Below are positions 41,229-50,139 of a stretch of 64,000 nt of DNA, in pieces (positions within the stretch are counted from its first letter, which is position 1; every line of letters begins with the position of its first letter). The stretch lies in assembly GCA_023416955.1 (NCBI GenBank), contig JAEZGM010000008.1, forward strand, positions 1 through 64,000, written 5' to 3'. This DNA is from Bacillota bacterium. GTDB taxonomy: Bacteria > Bacillota > Clostridia > Oscillospirales > Acutalibacteraceae. The notes under the pieces were generated by a model, which was not told where the DNA came from, ran no database searches, and worked only from the letters and a program-made list of their open reading frames with translations. A program made the translations under genes and the position numbers.

Positions 41229-42374
41229 TCAGGATTTCGGAATGCTTCCTTCCACGCCCTTGACAAACCAGTCAATGGAAAGCAGCGTATCATCGGAAGC
41301 TTTTTCGCCTTCCTTGATTTTCAGCGTGCCGCTCTGATCGTAAACCGGGCCGCTGAAGGGGTCGAACTTGCCGTCAATGATGTCCTGACGCTTTGCGGTG
41401 ACAGTCGCTTGAAAATCTTTGTCGACCTTGTCGCTGAACGGGGTGATGTCGATGACACCATCTTTGATTCCACCCCAGTACTGGCTTGACTTCCAGGTTT
41501 TTGCTTCCACTTCCTTGACAAGGTCAACGAAGAACGGACCCCAGTTTGAAATATCGCCTACCAGAATTGAATCCGGCGCGTATTTTGCCATGTCGGAGTC
41601 ATGGCCGATGGAAAGCTTTCCTTTTTCCTGTGCGGTCTGGGCAAAGGAGGGGGAGTCAACATGCATTGCCAGCATATCTGCGCCTGCGTCCATCAGGCTG
41701 TTTGCGGCAGTTTTTTCGGTCGGCGGGTCATTCCAGGAATTCGTCCAGACAACCTTGACTTTGACGTTCGGGTTCACGGACTGTGCGCCGAGCGTAAAGG
41801 CGTCGATATTGCGGATTACTTCCGGCGTGCCGAACGGAGCAATGAAGCCCAACACATTGGTCTTTGTATATTTACCGGCGACCATTCCGGAAAGGTAACG
41901 GGCCTGGTAATCTCTGTTAAAATAAGTGCCCATGTTGTCGGTTGTCTTATAGCCGCTGCAATGTTCAAATACGACATCGGGGAACTTCTTGGATACGTTT
42001 ACCATGTAATCCATGTATCCGTAGCTGGTGCCGATGATGATTTTATTGCCCTTCTGCGCAAGTTCGGTGAAGACACGCTCGCAGTCGGCGGTTTCCGGCA
42101 CATTTTCAACGTAGGTTGTTTTTACGTTTTTCATGTGCTCCTCCAGGTACTTACGGCCCTGATCCTGCGCGTAGGTGTAACCGTAATCTCCGGCGGTTCC
42201 GACATATACAAACGCGACGTTGATGGTTTCTTCCGAGGAGGTACCCGCAGCGGAGGCACTTCCGGCGGCTGACTGCGCCGAGCTGGACGCGGATCCGGAA
42301 CATCCGGCCAGTACTGTTGTCAGAACCAGAGTCAGGCTGAGCAGCAAAATACTTGCTTTTCTGATTGTTTTCAT
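41229..42374 (-). CDS. BMP-family ABC substrate-binding lipoprotein (purine/nucleoside receptor)
   Basis: 381-residue lipoprotein, Cys25 in VLAGC after a 24-residue signal peptide, followed by a Ser/Ala linker and the BMP (PnrA/Med) domain: INVAFVYVGTAGDYGYTYA, GYKTTDNMGTYF and RDYQARYLSGMVAGKYTKTN. Family receptors bind purine nucleosides, and some bind free bases or other ligands. It is the first gene of the importer; the promoter at 42480-42508 and a strong hairpin lie in its leader. AAGGAGAGGG precedes the ATG. Confidence 0.92.
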   Translation of the reverse strand: MKTIRKASILLLSLTLVLTTVLAGCSGSASSSAQSAAGSASAAGTSSEETINVAFVYVGTAGDYGYTYAQDQGRKYLEEHMKNVKTTYVENVPETADCERVFTELAQKGNKIIIGTSYGYMDYMVNVSKKFPDVVFEHCSGYKTTDNMGTYFNRDYQARYLSGMVAGKYTKTNVLGFIAPFGTPEVIRNIDAFTLGAQSVNPNVKVKVVWTNSWNDPPTEKTAANSLMDAGADMLAMHVDSPSFAQTAQEKGKLSIGHDSDMAKYAPDSILVGDISNWGPFFVDLVKEVEAKTWKSSQYWGGIKDGVIDITPFSDKVDKDFQATVTAKRQDIIDGKFDPFSGPVYDQSGTLKIKEGEKASDDTLLSIDWFVKGVEGSIPKS

Positions 42375-42412
42375 TTTCTTCCCTCTCCTTGTTGGTTTTT
42401 CATAGCATATAA

Positions 42413-42508
42413 AAAGATGCTATATTCCCAAATGAATTTGGAAACATAGCATCTTTGCTATTTTTATAATAATGTATATATTCTAATAACTTTATTAAGA
42501 GATAGCAA
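42413..42508 (-). promoter_or_regulatory. Promoter and candidate leader attenuator of the purine importer operon
   Basis: On the minus strand TTGCTA (42503-42508), a 17-base spacer and TAGAAT (42480-42485) form a promoter. About 20 bases into the transcript a 21-bp stem follows (42436-42456 pairs with 42413-42433, two near-mismatches) and ends in CTTTTTATATG, an intrinsic-terminator shape. It stands before the first gene, so transcription would have to be released past it. No purine riboswitch core is seen. Confidence 0.55.
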
Positions 42509-42570
42509 GTGGATTTTGCAAGTTTTTTGTGTGAGACCTGCAATTATAAAGCGCGGCGTATCGAAATTTC

Positions 42571-44283
42571 TCAAATTGAGAAACTCTGATACAAGGTGGA
42601 ATCTTCAAACAAATGATACTTATGCATTTTGCGATAAAGTGTGGCAACACTGATGCCCAGTTCGGCGGCAGCCTTTTGCTTCCCTTCTACCGAGGTTCCG
42701 TAGGTACCGAGGATGTCAAGAATCATCTTCCTTTCCGCCTTAACCAGGCTGTCTCCGCTTTTTTTCTGCGCAGAGAGCTGATCCGTAACGGAGCGGGGAA
42801 GGTCACAAACGGAAATTCGGGTGTCGCAAACCTGCATTTTAACAATCAGCTCCACTGTTTTTTCAATTTGTCTGACATTGCCCGGCCAGCGGTATCCGAT
42901 GAATAAATCCATCACAGAATTGTCAAAGGTGACCTGCCTTCCCTCCAGCCGCCCGAATCGGTCAAGAAATTCGGCGATCAACAGGGGAATATCGTCCGGT
43001 CTGTTCCGAACCGCGGGAACGTCAATTCGAAAGGGCAGTAGCGAGTAAAATAAATCCGGCCGGAACATGCCGATTTCAACTGCGCGGTTCAAATCGCGGG
43101 AGGTGGACGCAATGACCGCCCCACCTTTTGCGTTCAGCCGCTGCATATAATCTGTCACACGCTCCTGCGCGGCAAGGGGCAAGTCACAGATCTCATCAAG
43201 AAAGAGGCAGCCGATATCCGTGCTGTCCTCCCAAAGAAGGGTTGTGTCCGCGTTGAATTCGCAGCAGCGAAGAGTGTAAAAATTTCCTGCCCGTCCGCTT
43301 TCCGCATGGATAGCGCGGGCAAATACTTCTTTTCCGCTGCCGGTTTCGCCGCGGATCACCACATTCACATTGCGGTGCGCAAGGGAACGGGCCGCTTCCC
43401 GCGCCTGAACAAAAAGCGGGTTCCGACCGATCACGCTGCTGAATCCGCAGCGGTCAAGGCCGGAATGTTCTTCTCCGAACCCGCTCAGCAGTGTAAAATT
43501 CTGAAAGACAAATACGCTGCCCTTTTCCTGCCCGTCAACCAGAATGGGGTAGAGCTGACCGAGAAAACTCATTTCTTTATCCCGCATTTTAACAAGGTAT
43601 TCTGTCCGGTCGTCCTGCCGGGGACGCATGGGTCTGCGCAGCGAAAACTGGTTGATTTTTTGCAGGTACCGCAGTTGATTGCAGGTATTCCCCAGCACCT
43701 GCTCCGCTTTGGGATTTAAGAGCAAAATATGGCTTGTGCTGTCAAATACGATGACTCCGTCGCTGATGTGGTTCAGCAGCTCGCGGTGCAAGCTGAGGGA
43801 AAACGCATGTTCCTGCATCTGAAGATATTCCGCTGCTTTGACGGCGATAAGTGAAGCAATCTGTTCCAAAAACGAGAGGTAGTCGCGGCTTTTTTGAAGA
43901 AGCCCGGGCTTTTTTGCTTCATCAAACAGGGCGAGGGAAATAATACCGATCACAGATTCGTTCAGCGCAATCGGGCAGCAGATTTCATAGTGTTCGCCGC
44001 ATTGCCCGCGGCTGACGCAGGTCCTGCATACATCGTCCTCGCCAGGGGCTTCGACGATCAGGGCGGTTCCGGTTTTCAGTACCTGCCGGAACGCATCGCC
44101 TTCGTTCTGGATTGTATTGCCGATGTTTTTTTCGAAGCGCCCGGAACCCGCCACCCGAATCAGCAGGTTATCGACAATGTCCACATCCATCTCCAGTACG
44201 GTCGACAGAACGTCTGCGTACTTTTGAACGCTATCACGAATGCAGTCCAGAACCGTTCGCCCTTGCTCCGTATTTCTGTTCAT
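42571..44283 (-). CDS. bEBP-like (sigma-54 activator family) regulator lacking the GAFTGA loop
   Basis: 570 residues. A GAF-like sensor region (about 1-155) holds a cysteine group C86, C89, C95, C102, C103; a PAS-like region follows (165-270). The AAA+ domain has Walker A GETGSGKE (312-319) and Walker B CLFLDE (359-364), and an R-finger region FRPDLFYSLLPFRIDVPAVR. The segment between Walker A and B is about 40 residues instead of about 65, and the GAFTGA sigma-54 contact loop is absent. A Fis-type HTH ends the protein (AAELGISVATLYRKMHKY). It resembles YgeV, the regulator in the E. coli xdh/ssnA region, by position and layout. It may act without sigma-54, as TyrR does. AAGGGGGTG precedes the ATG. 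Confidence 0.82.
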   Translation of the reverse strand: MNRNTEQGRTVLDCIRDSVQKYADVLSTVLEMDVDIVDNLLIRVAGSGRFEKNIGNTIQNEGDAFRQVLKTGTALIVEAPGEDDVCRTCVSRGQCGEHYEICCPIALNESVIGIISLALFDEAKKPGLLQKSRDYLSFLEQIASLIAVKAAEYLQMQEHAFSLSLHRELLNHISDGVIVFDSTSHILLLNPKAEQVLGNTCNQLRYLQKINQFSLRRPMRPRQDDRTEYLVKMRDKEMSFLGQLYPILVDGQEKGSVFVFQNFTLLSGFGEEHSGLDRCGFSSVIGRNPLFVQAREAARSLAHRNVNVVIRGETGSGKEVFARAIHAESGRAGNFYTLRCCEFNADTTLLWEDSTDIGCLFLDEICDLPLAAQERVTDYMQRLNAKGGAVIASTSRDLNRAVEIGMFRPDLFYSLLPFRIDVPAVRNRPDDIPLLIAEFLDRFGRLEGRQVTFDNSVMDLFIGYRWPGNVRQIEKTVELIVKMQVCDTRISVCDLPRSVTDQLSAQKKSGDSLVKAERKMILDILGTYGTSVEGKQKAAAELGISVATLYRKMHKYHLFEDSTLYQSFSI

Positions 44284-44309
44284 GGTTACACCCCCTTAGG
44301 CGGCACTGC

Positions 44310-44903
44310 TTATGGTTTGCTGTAGTACCACCGGATGAATTCCTCTGCTGTGCGAAAGTAATCGTCCAGATCAAATTTTTTCTCGTCAATCAGGTACTGC
44401 ATGGATGCGCCCATCATCATTGAAACCATCAGATAGGGAACGGATTTTTCCTTTTCGGCGCATTCTTCTGGGGAAAGCCCGCTTTGTTCCAGCACCTTTT
44501 CAATATCGGCGCGCCAAATATTAAAGGAGGAGCGGAATTTATCTCCGATTTCCCCATCACTGGTTCCCTGCACCCAGTAATCGAACTGCACCAGGTCAAT
44601 TTTGGGGTGGTTTAGAATGTCATCCTTCTTCTCCTCAAAAAAGCCGTGCAGATTTTCCTCGAATGACTGTTCCTCCAAACTGACGGAGGCGGTGCGCTTT
44701 TTCGTGAAATACTGCTGAAGCCGATCCAGAACCGCCAGAATCAGGTCGTTCTTCGTTGGGTAGTAATAATGCAGATTGGACTGGCTGGTGCCGGCCTCCT
44801 GCGCAATTAAGTGCATTCGGGTTCCGCTGATTTTCTCGCGTGCAATCGTTTCAACGGTTGCATCTAAAATTCGGTCTGAAATACATTTTTCCTGAACGCT
44901 CAT
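44310..44903 (-). CDS. TetR-family transcriptional regulator
   Basis: 197 residues with the TetR HTH at the N-terminus (ATVETIAREKISGTRMHLIA and TSQSNLHYYYPTKNDLILAV) and a variable helical ligand-binding domain. It lies 26 bases before the bEBP-like gene and 40 bases after the fused Mo hydroxylase, in the same direction, so it may be co-transcribed with the purine operon. The ligand is unknown; a purine intermediate is possible by context. Confidence 0.88.
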   Translation of the reverse strand: MSVQEKCISDRILDATVETIAREKISGTRMHLIAQEAGTSQSNLHYYYPTKNDLILAVLDRLQQYFTKKRTASVSLEEQSFEENLHGFFEEKKDDILNHPKIDLVQFDYWVQGTSDGEIGDKFRSSFNIWRADIEKVLEQSGLSPEECAEKEKSVPYLMVSMMMGASMQYLIDEKKFDLDDYFRTAEEFIRWYYSKP

Positions 44904-44943
44904 AAAAACCTCCGTTTCCGCATGATTTCAGTACAATATTTTT

Positions 44944-47685
44944 TCAGCAGATCTGTTCCTTTTCGGAGAGGGCTTTCAGCAATTTTTCCTTCGTCATTGG
45001 CAGCGACTGCAGCCGGGCGCCGACCGCGTCGAAAATAGCGTTTGAAATAGCGGGCGCGACGGGATTCAGTCCTACTTCGCCCATGCCTTTCGCACCGAAC
45101 GGCCCGCCGGGGTCCTGCACCTCCACAAAGGTCGCGTCAATTTCCGGTACGTCGAGAATAGAAGGCACATGCAACTTTTTCATGGTGTCGGTGAGTATCT
45201 CGGTTTCCGATTCCAGAAATTCCTCCGAAAGACCAAATCCAAGCCCCATGGCTGCCGCACCCTCAATCTGACCGATGACGTTCTGCGGGTTGATTGCTTT
45301 ACCAACGTCCTGCGACATCAGCATTTTCAGTACCTTTGTTTTTCCCGTCTGCGTGTCAACTTCCACCGCGACGCCTGTACTGACAAAGCAAAACGCGTAG
45401 TGAATGTTAAATTCCTCGTCTATGGAACCCTCAATATGATTGGCGTCCGTTTTGTGGGGATATGTTTTCGGCGGAATATAATTGCTTTCCGCACGGAGTG
45501 TTTCCCCGTCCCGCGCAGCGAGCACCAGCGCGTTCTGCAAGTCCCCGGGGGTAACTTCGTTATGCCCGACAGGAATATAACGGTCAAGCTTTTCGCGCAG
45601 CAGGCCTGCCGTTTGCTTCACGGCGTTGCCGGTGACGTAAGTCTGGCGCGAAGCGGTCGTCATACCGCCGTCGGGGCATTGAGCCGTATCACAGGCAATC
45701 ACTTCGAACAGCTCATAAGAAACATTCAGCTCCGTTGCGGCAATCTGTGCCATGACCGTATCACAGCCCTGACCCATGTCGGTTGCGCCGATTTTTACGA
45801 TAATTCTGCCTGTGGGGAGCACTTCCACAATGGCCCCGGCGCCGTCGGCAAGACCTGTGCCGATTCCGACATTTTTGTATGCGCTTGCAAGGCCGAAACC
45901 GACTTTTTTATGGGGCGGGCGCGGTGTGCTGAGAACTTCCTCTTTCATAGAGGCAAAGCGCTGCGCGACGCTTTCCAGTGTGCCGAGGTACCCGACCCCT
46001 CCGTGAAGAACCTGACCGGTGCAGGTCTGTTTCCCCGGAGCGAGCGCGTTCCTGCGCCGCAGCTCGGCGGGCTCTATTCCCAGCTTTCGGGCGATTTTAT
46101 CCATCTGTACTTCCGCCGCGAAAGTCGCCTGTGTGCTGCCGAAGCCGCGGAAAGCACCGCTCGGGTTATGGTGTGTGTAAATGCCGTAGGAATCCGCTTT
46201 GACATTGTCTACCTCATAGGGGCCGGTGCAGATTACGGCGGAGCGGAAAATGACCGGTCTTGTCATGGAAAGATAAGCGCCGCCGTCCGCAATGACTTTG
46301 GACTGTACCGCCGTGATTTTTCCTTCCTTTGTCGCGCCGTGCTTCATCCAGATGTGCATCGGGTGGCGCTTGGTACTTAACCGAATGGATTCCTCGCGGG
46401 TCAGCGCCATTTTTACGGGCCGCCCGGTCATGACGGCGGCAAGGGCGGCGTGAATCTGAACGGTGGGTTCCTCTTTTCCGCCGAATCCACCGCCGCACGG
46501 GGTGTAGACCACGCGAACCTTTTCCAGTGGAAGTGCCAGACTTGCCGCAATCATCTTCTGAAACTCCACGGAGCCCTGGTTGCCCGTCATCACGGTAACG
46601 CCGCCCTCTGAAGTCGGGTACGCCAGGCAGGCCTCCGGCTCCAGATACGCGTGCTCAATGGCAGGCGTGTAATAATAGCCTTCCACAACGACGTCCGCTT
46701 CTTCAAACGCTTTCTCAACGTCGCCCTTGCGCACACGCACACAGTGCGCCACATTGTTTTCTTTCCACTCGTGAACCTTCGGCGCGTCCGGCTCAAAAGC
46801 CTCGATGGGGGAAAGCAGCGCGGGAAGCGGTTCGTACTCCACTTCAATCAGGCTTCGGGCGTACTCCGCCTGCTCGCGTGTTTCGGCAAAGACAGCCGCC
46901 ACGACTTCGCCCAGATATTTTACTTCAGCTTCGGCAATCACAGGCTGTTCCGCTTCAAATAAACCGAACGCGTTGCGCCCCGGAATATCCTTTCCGGTAA
47001 GCACCAGCGCGACGCCCGGCGCGTTTTTCGCCTGCTCCGAATGAACCGAGAGAATCCGCGCGTGGGAGTATTTTGAATACAGCAGCTTGCCAACCAGCAT
47101 GTTCGGCTCACGGTAATCGTCGGCAAAGACCGGATTACCCCTGACTTTATCCACCGCGTCAATTTTATGCACGGCTTCGCCCACGTAACCGGGGAAGGGT
47201 ACGGGGGAAGCGGCGGGCGCTTTTTTCAGCTGAACCGCGCGGTGAACGGCGCGCCGGATACTTCCGTAGCCGGTGCAGCGGCAAATATTGAATTGCAGCG
47301 CCTTGTCAATTTCCGCGTCCGTGGGGTCGTCATTTTGATCGAGCAGCGCTTTGACCGACATGACCATGCCGGGGGTGCAGAAGCCGCATTGAATCGCGCC
47401 TTCCTCCACAAATGCCTGCTGAGCATAGTGGAGGCTGCCGTTCTTTGAAAGATTCTCAATGGTTTCCACCACCGCGCCCTGAAGCCTGCCCATTTTCAGC
47501 AGGCAGGAGCGCTGCGCGCGCCCGTTTACAATGACGGTACAGGCGCCGCAGTGCCCTTTCTCACAGCCGTTTTTGGTGCCCATCAATCCCATTCTTTCGC
47601 GCAGAAAGCGAAGAAGAGAAAGGTTTTCATCCGCCATGCATTCCACGGGGTCTTCATTTATGACCAGGGAACATTTGATTTCCAT
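44944..47685 (-). CDS. Fused 2Fe-2S/molybdopterin hydroxylase (selenium-dependent xanthine dehydrogenase-like)
   Basis: 913 residues combining an N-terminal two-cluster Fe-S part with the Mo-binding large subunit. Plant-type cluster Cys41, 46, 49, 61; second cluster Cys100, 103, 135, 137. The Mo part shows CGGGFGGKEE, GAFRGFGSTQAT, TDMGQGCDTVMAQIAA and the active-site Glu in KGMGEVGLNPV. No FAD domain is present, as in D. gigas-type aldehyde oxidoreductase, and electrons must leave to another partner. The purine operon context points to a purine hydroxylase, possibly of the selenium-dependent class. No selenium-maturation genes (yqeB, yqeC, selD) are seen here. It starts 12 bases downstream of the PreA-like gene. 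Confidence 0.85.
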   Translation of the reverse strand: MEIKCSLVINEDPVECMADENLSLLRFLRERMGLMGTKNGCEKGHCGACTVIVNGRAQRSCLLKMGRLQGAVVETIENLSKNGSLHYAQQAFVEEGAIQCGFCTPGMVMSVKALLDQNDDPTDAEIDKALQFNICRCTGYGSIRRAVHRAVQLKKAPAASPVPFPGYVGEAVHKIDAVDKVRGNPVFADDYREPNMLVGKLLYSKYSHARILSVHSEQAKNAPGVALVLTGKDIPGRNAFGLFEAEQPVIAEAEVKYLGEVVAAVFAETREQAEYARSLIEVEYEPLPALLSPIEAFEPDAPKVHEWKENNVAHCVRVRKGDVEKAFEEADVVVEGYYYTPAIEHAYLEPEACLAYPTSEGGVTVMTGNQGSVEFQKMIAASLALPLEKVRVVYTPCGGGFGGKEEPTVQIHAALAAVMTGRPVKMALTREESIRLSTKRHPMHIWMKHGATKEGKITAVQSKVIADGGAYLSMTRPVIFRSAVICTGPYEVDNVKADSYGIYTHHNPSGAFRGFGSTQATFAAEVQMDKIARKLGIEPAELRRRNALAPGKQTCTGQVLHGGVGYLGTLESVAQRFASMKEEVLSTPRPPHKKVGFGLASAYKNVGIGTGLADGAGAIVEVLPTGRIIVKIGATDMGQGCDTVMAQIAATELNVSYELFEVIACDTAQCPDGGMTTASRQTYVTGNAVKQTAGLLREKLDRYIPVGHNEVTPGDLQNALVLAARDGETLRAESNYIPPKTYPHKTDANHIEGSIDEEFNIHYAFCFVSTGVAVEVDTQTGKTKVLKMLMSQDVGKAINPQNVIGQIEGAAAMGLGFGLSEEFLESETEILTDTMKKLHVPSILDVPEIDATFVEVQDPGGPFGAKGMGEVGLNPVAPAISNAIFDAVGARLQSLPMTKEKLLKALSEKEQIC

Positions 47686-47696
47686 CGTGTTTTCTC

Positions 47697-48785
47697 CTAT
47701 CCGAATACGCCGTCAATCGCCCCGAATGGGCAAAGGGACTGACAAAGTCCGCATCCAAAGCATTTTTCTGTGTTGACCAGCACCTTGTCGTCAATGGAAA
47801 GCGCAAAATAAGGGCAGTTTCTTTCGCAAAGGCCGCAGAGCCTGCATTTTTCCTTCAGAATAACCGGCACTTTCTTCTCCCAGCGCACATTTCCGGTTTG
47901 CAGTTTGGTTCCGGTCACATCAGCTACAGAGTTAAAGCGGTACTTTTCAAGCGCGGCGGGAAGATCGGCAATGATTTTCGCGTAAAGCTCCCTGCCGCGC
48001 AGCATGGCGGCCGACAGCATCTGGACGGCGTCCGCGCCCGCAAGCAGGAATTCCAGCACGTCCTCCGCGCTGGAAACACCTCCCACGCCGATCACGGCGC
48101 ATTCCGGCAGCGCGGATTTAATCCGGTGAATCAACCCGAGCGCGAGGTTTTTGATAACAGGGCCGGAAGTCCACGCTTCCCCGTCCGTATTGCCGAACAG
48201 CATCCCACGGCTTTTCAGGTCGATGCGAACGGTCGGCCCCAGCGAATTGATCGCGACAACGCCGTTGCCGCCGTTTTCCAGAATCGTCTGCGCGAACGCA
48301 ACCGGCTCCGGAATATGGGGGCTGAGTTTCACAAAAACCGGCTTGCCGGTGACGGAACGCACCGCGCGTACGGTCTCCCCGATTTTTGCTAGGTCTTTCC
48401 CCACATAATGTGTGGAAAGCTCAAACGCGTCGGCAAACGGGTTCAATCGGGGGATCAGTTCCGTCAGCTCCTCCTTCCGGTATCCCACGCTGACAATCAG
48501 CGGCTTTCCGGGAGCCGCCTTGCGGTATGCCGGCAAAAATTCATCAATCCATACGTCGGGGCCGTACTCCGACCAAAGCTCCGCGTTCATAATAAAATCA
48601 CGCTCGCCGTAGATGCACGGTCTCGGCACACGCGCCGGAACGGAGGAAATTGTTTTCGTCACCATTGCGCCCAGACCGAGATCAGAGAGCGTCAGCATTT
48701 TTTCGCAGTCTCCGGTCAGCGGGCCGGAGGCGGGCATCAGCGGATTATCCAGTGTCATACCGGCAACGGTTGTTTGCAGATTCAT
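47697..48785 (-). CDS. PreA-like FMN dihydroorotate/dihydropyrimidine dehydrogenase-type protein with two 4Fe-4S clusters
   Basis: 362 residues. A DHOD-like TIM barrel (GMTLDNPLMPASGPLTGDC, PVFVKLSPHIPEP, VIGVGGVSSAEDVLEFLLAG, ADAVQMLSAAM) is followed by a C-terminal ferredoxin domain with two CxxCxxCxxxC sets (CRLCGLCERNC and CFGCGLCQSLC). The layout is that of the PreA subunit of NAD-dependent dihydropyrimidine dehydrogenase. No PreT partner is adjacent. Its place directly before the fused Mo hydroxylase suggests it passes electrons or oxidises/reduces a ring intermediate in purine breakdown, perhaps in place of YgfK. The ATG at 48785 follows GAAAGG; the open frame upstream to 48935 runs into ssnA. 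Confidence 0.82.
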   Translation of the reverse strand: MNLQTTVAGMTLDNPLMPASGPLTGDCEKMLTLSDLGLGAMVTKTISSVPARVPRPCIYGERDFIMNAELWSEYGPDVWIDEFLPAYRKAAPGKPLIVSVGYRKEELTELIPRLNPFADAFELSTHYVGKDLAKIGETVRAVRSVTGKPVFVKLSPHIPEPVAFAQTILENGGNGVVAINSLGPTVRIDLKSRGMLFGNTDGEAWTSGPVIKNLALGLIHRIKSALPECAVIGVGGVSSAEDVLEFLLAGADAVQMLSAAMLRGRELYAKIIADLPAALEKYRFNSVADVTGTKLQTGNVRWEKKVPVILKEKCRLCGLCERNCPYFALSIDDKVLVNTEKCFGCGLCQSLCPFGAIDGVFG

Positions 48786-48855
48786 GGTATCAGGCCTTTC
48801 CGTCTTGCGCCGTTCGGTACAAAACAAAGAATATGAGCGCCGAATGGCGCGGACG

Positions 48856-50139
48856 CTAAGAAATTCTTTCCCATAATTTTTTTGAAACGGATTGCGCATT
48901 CCGGGCAATTGCCGACTCGCTGACCGCAGGCACATAGTCGGTCATGCGGAGCTGCCCGCCGCACCAGACGTCTTTCGGGCGAAACGCGTCCAGCATTCCA
49001 TAGAAGAAATGCCCCCAGATATTACTTTCGTCCATCGGAGTAGGCGGGTTGTACGGATGAAAAAGGAAATCCGCCTCATAGCCCGATTCCAAACGGCCCA
49101 GCCGGCAGTTGAGCAAATTTCCGGCGTAACCGTAGCCAAAACGCAGCATTTGCCGCAGCTCCCCGAACGAAAAAGCAGTCGGCGACTGCGCACGGTGGTG
49201 CATGGTGTAAACCAGATTCAGCATTTCGCGCGCCATGTTAAAGCCCAGTCCGTCGTTGCCCAGAATACAGGGGATACCCTGCTTTAAAAATTCAGGGGCA
49301 TCGGGCAGGTCGACACCGTTGTTCATGTTGGAGGTCGGGTTTACGGCAATCGTTGCGCCGCGTTCCCGAATGAGCGGAAAATCCTCCGCTTCTATATGGT
49401 TGCAGTGTGCCAGCAACGAACCGCTCCGCAGCAGGCCGAAGGAATCCAGCCTTTGTACGATGGATTTGCCGTAACAGCTCCGGCAGTCCCGTGCGTCCTC
49501 CCCGCTTTCCGCAACATGAATATGAATCGGCAGGTCGGCGCTGTGTTCAGCAATGTAGGCCAACGAGGAGTCGGAAAGCGTCATGGATGCATGCATCCCG
49601 AACAACCCCGCGTATTTTTTGGAGGAGGCTGACGCGAATTCCACGTTTTCCTCCACGCACTGTTCCAGCGGGAAACGGTCGCTGGTTTCAAAGCAGAAAA
49701 TACCGCGCAGGCCGGATTCGTCACAGACGGCGCGTTTCAGAAGTTCGAGCGTGCCCTTAATATCGGTTCCGCTTGCGTGGTGGTCAATCACGGTTGTGAC
49801 GCCGTTTTTGATGAATTCCGCGCCGCTTACCAGTCCGCTCGCGTAAACCGCTTCGCGGTCAAGCCCGGCGTCGAGTTTCCACCACAGCTGCTCCAGTATT
49901 TCGGTAAAATTATGCGGCGCAAACAGCGTGTTCCAGCCGCGGGAAAAAGTGGAATAAATATGGGTGTGCCCCGCGAGCAGTCCGGGCATTACAACGCCGC
50001 CGGAGCAGTCGAAAACCTCCTGTGCGCCCGGAAAATCCGCCATCGGCCCGACGGACTGTATCCGGTCGTCAAACAGCAGGTAGCAGTCCTGACGGTAGGT
50101 ATCAAAGTCAAACAAACTGGCATGAATCAGGGCTTTCAT
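48856..50139 (-). CDS. ssnA: SsnA-type aminohydrolase
   Basis: 427-residue amidohydrolase closely resembling SsnA: MPGLLAGHTHIYSTFSRGW, the tryptophan-rich ILEQLWWKLDAGLDREAVY, a VIDHHASG segment, HIHVAESGED, AHCNHIEAED, VNPTSNMNNG and LGNDGLGFNM. The HxH, His, His and Asp metal ligands are all present. SsnA is a conserved member of anaerobic purine clusters with ygeX, ygeY and hyuA; its exact substrate is unsettled. It overlaps the hydantoinase stop by four bases. Confidence 0.92.
   Translation of the reverse strand: MKALIHASLFDFDTYRQDCYLLFDDRIQSVGPMADFPGAQEVFDCSGGVVMPGLLAGHTHIYSTFSRGWNTLFAPHNFTEILEQLWWKLDAGLDREAVYASGLVSGAEFIKNGVTTVIDHHASGTDIKGTLELLKRAVCDESGLRGIFCFETSDRFPLEQCVEENVEFASASSKKYAGLFGMHASMTLSDSSLAYIAEHSADLPIHIHVAESGEDARDCRSCYGKSIVQRLDSFGLLRSGSLLAHCNHIEAEDFPLIRERGATIAVNPTSNMNNGVDLPDAPEFLKQGIPCILGNDGLGFNMAREMLNLVYTMHHRAQSPTAFSFGELRQMLRFGYGYAGNLLNCRLGRLESGYEADFLFHPYNPPTPMDESNIWGHFFYGMLDAFRPKDVWCGGQLRMTDYVPAVSESAIARNAQSVSKKLWERIS

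Noticed and set aside
42413..42456. Bidirectional terminator for a plus-strand gene
   Set aside because: No plus-strand gene ends nearby, and the hairpin lies between a minus-strand promoter and the minus-strand gene it drives, so a leader role fits better.
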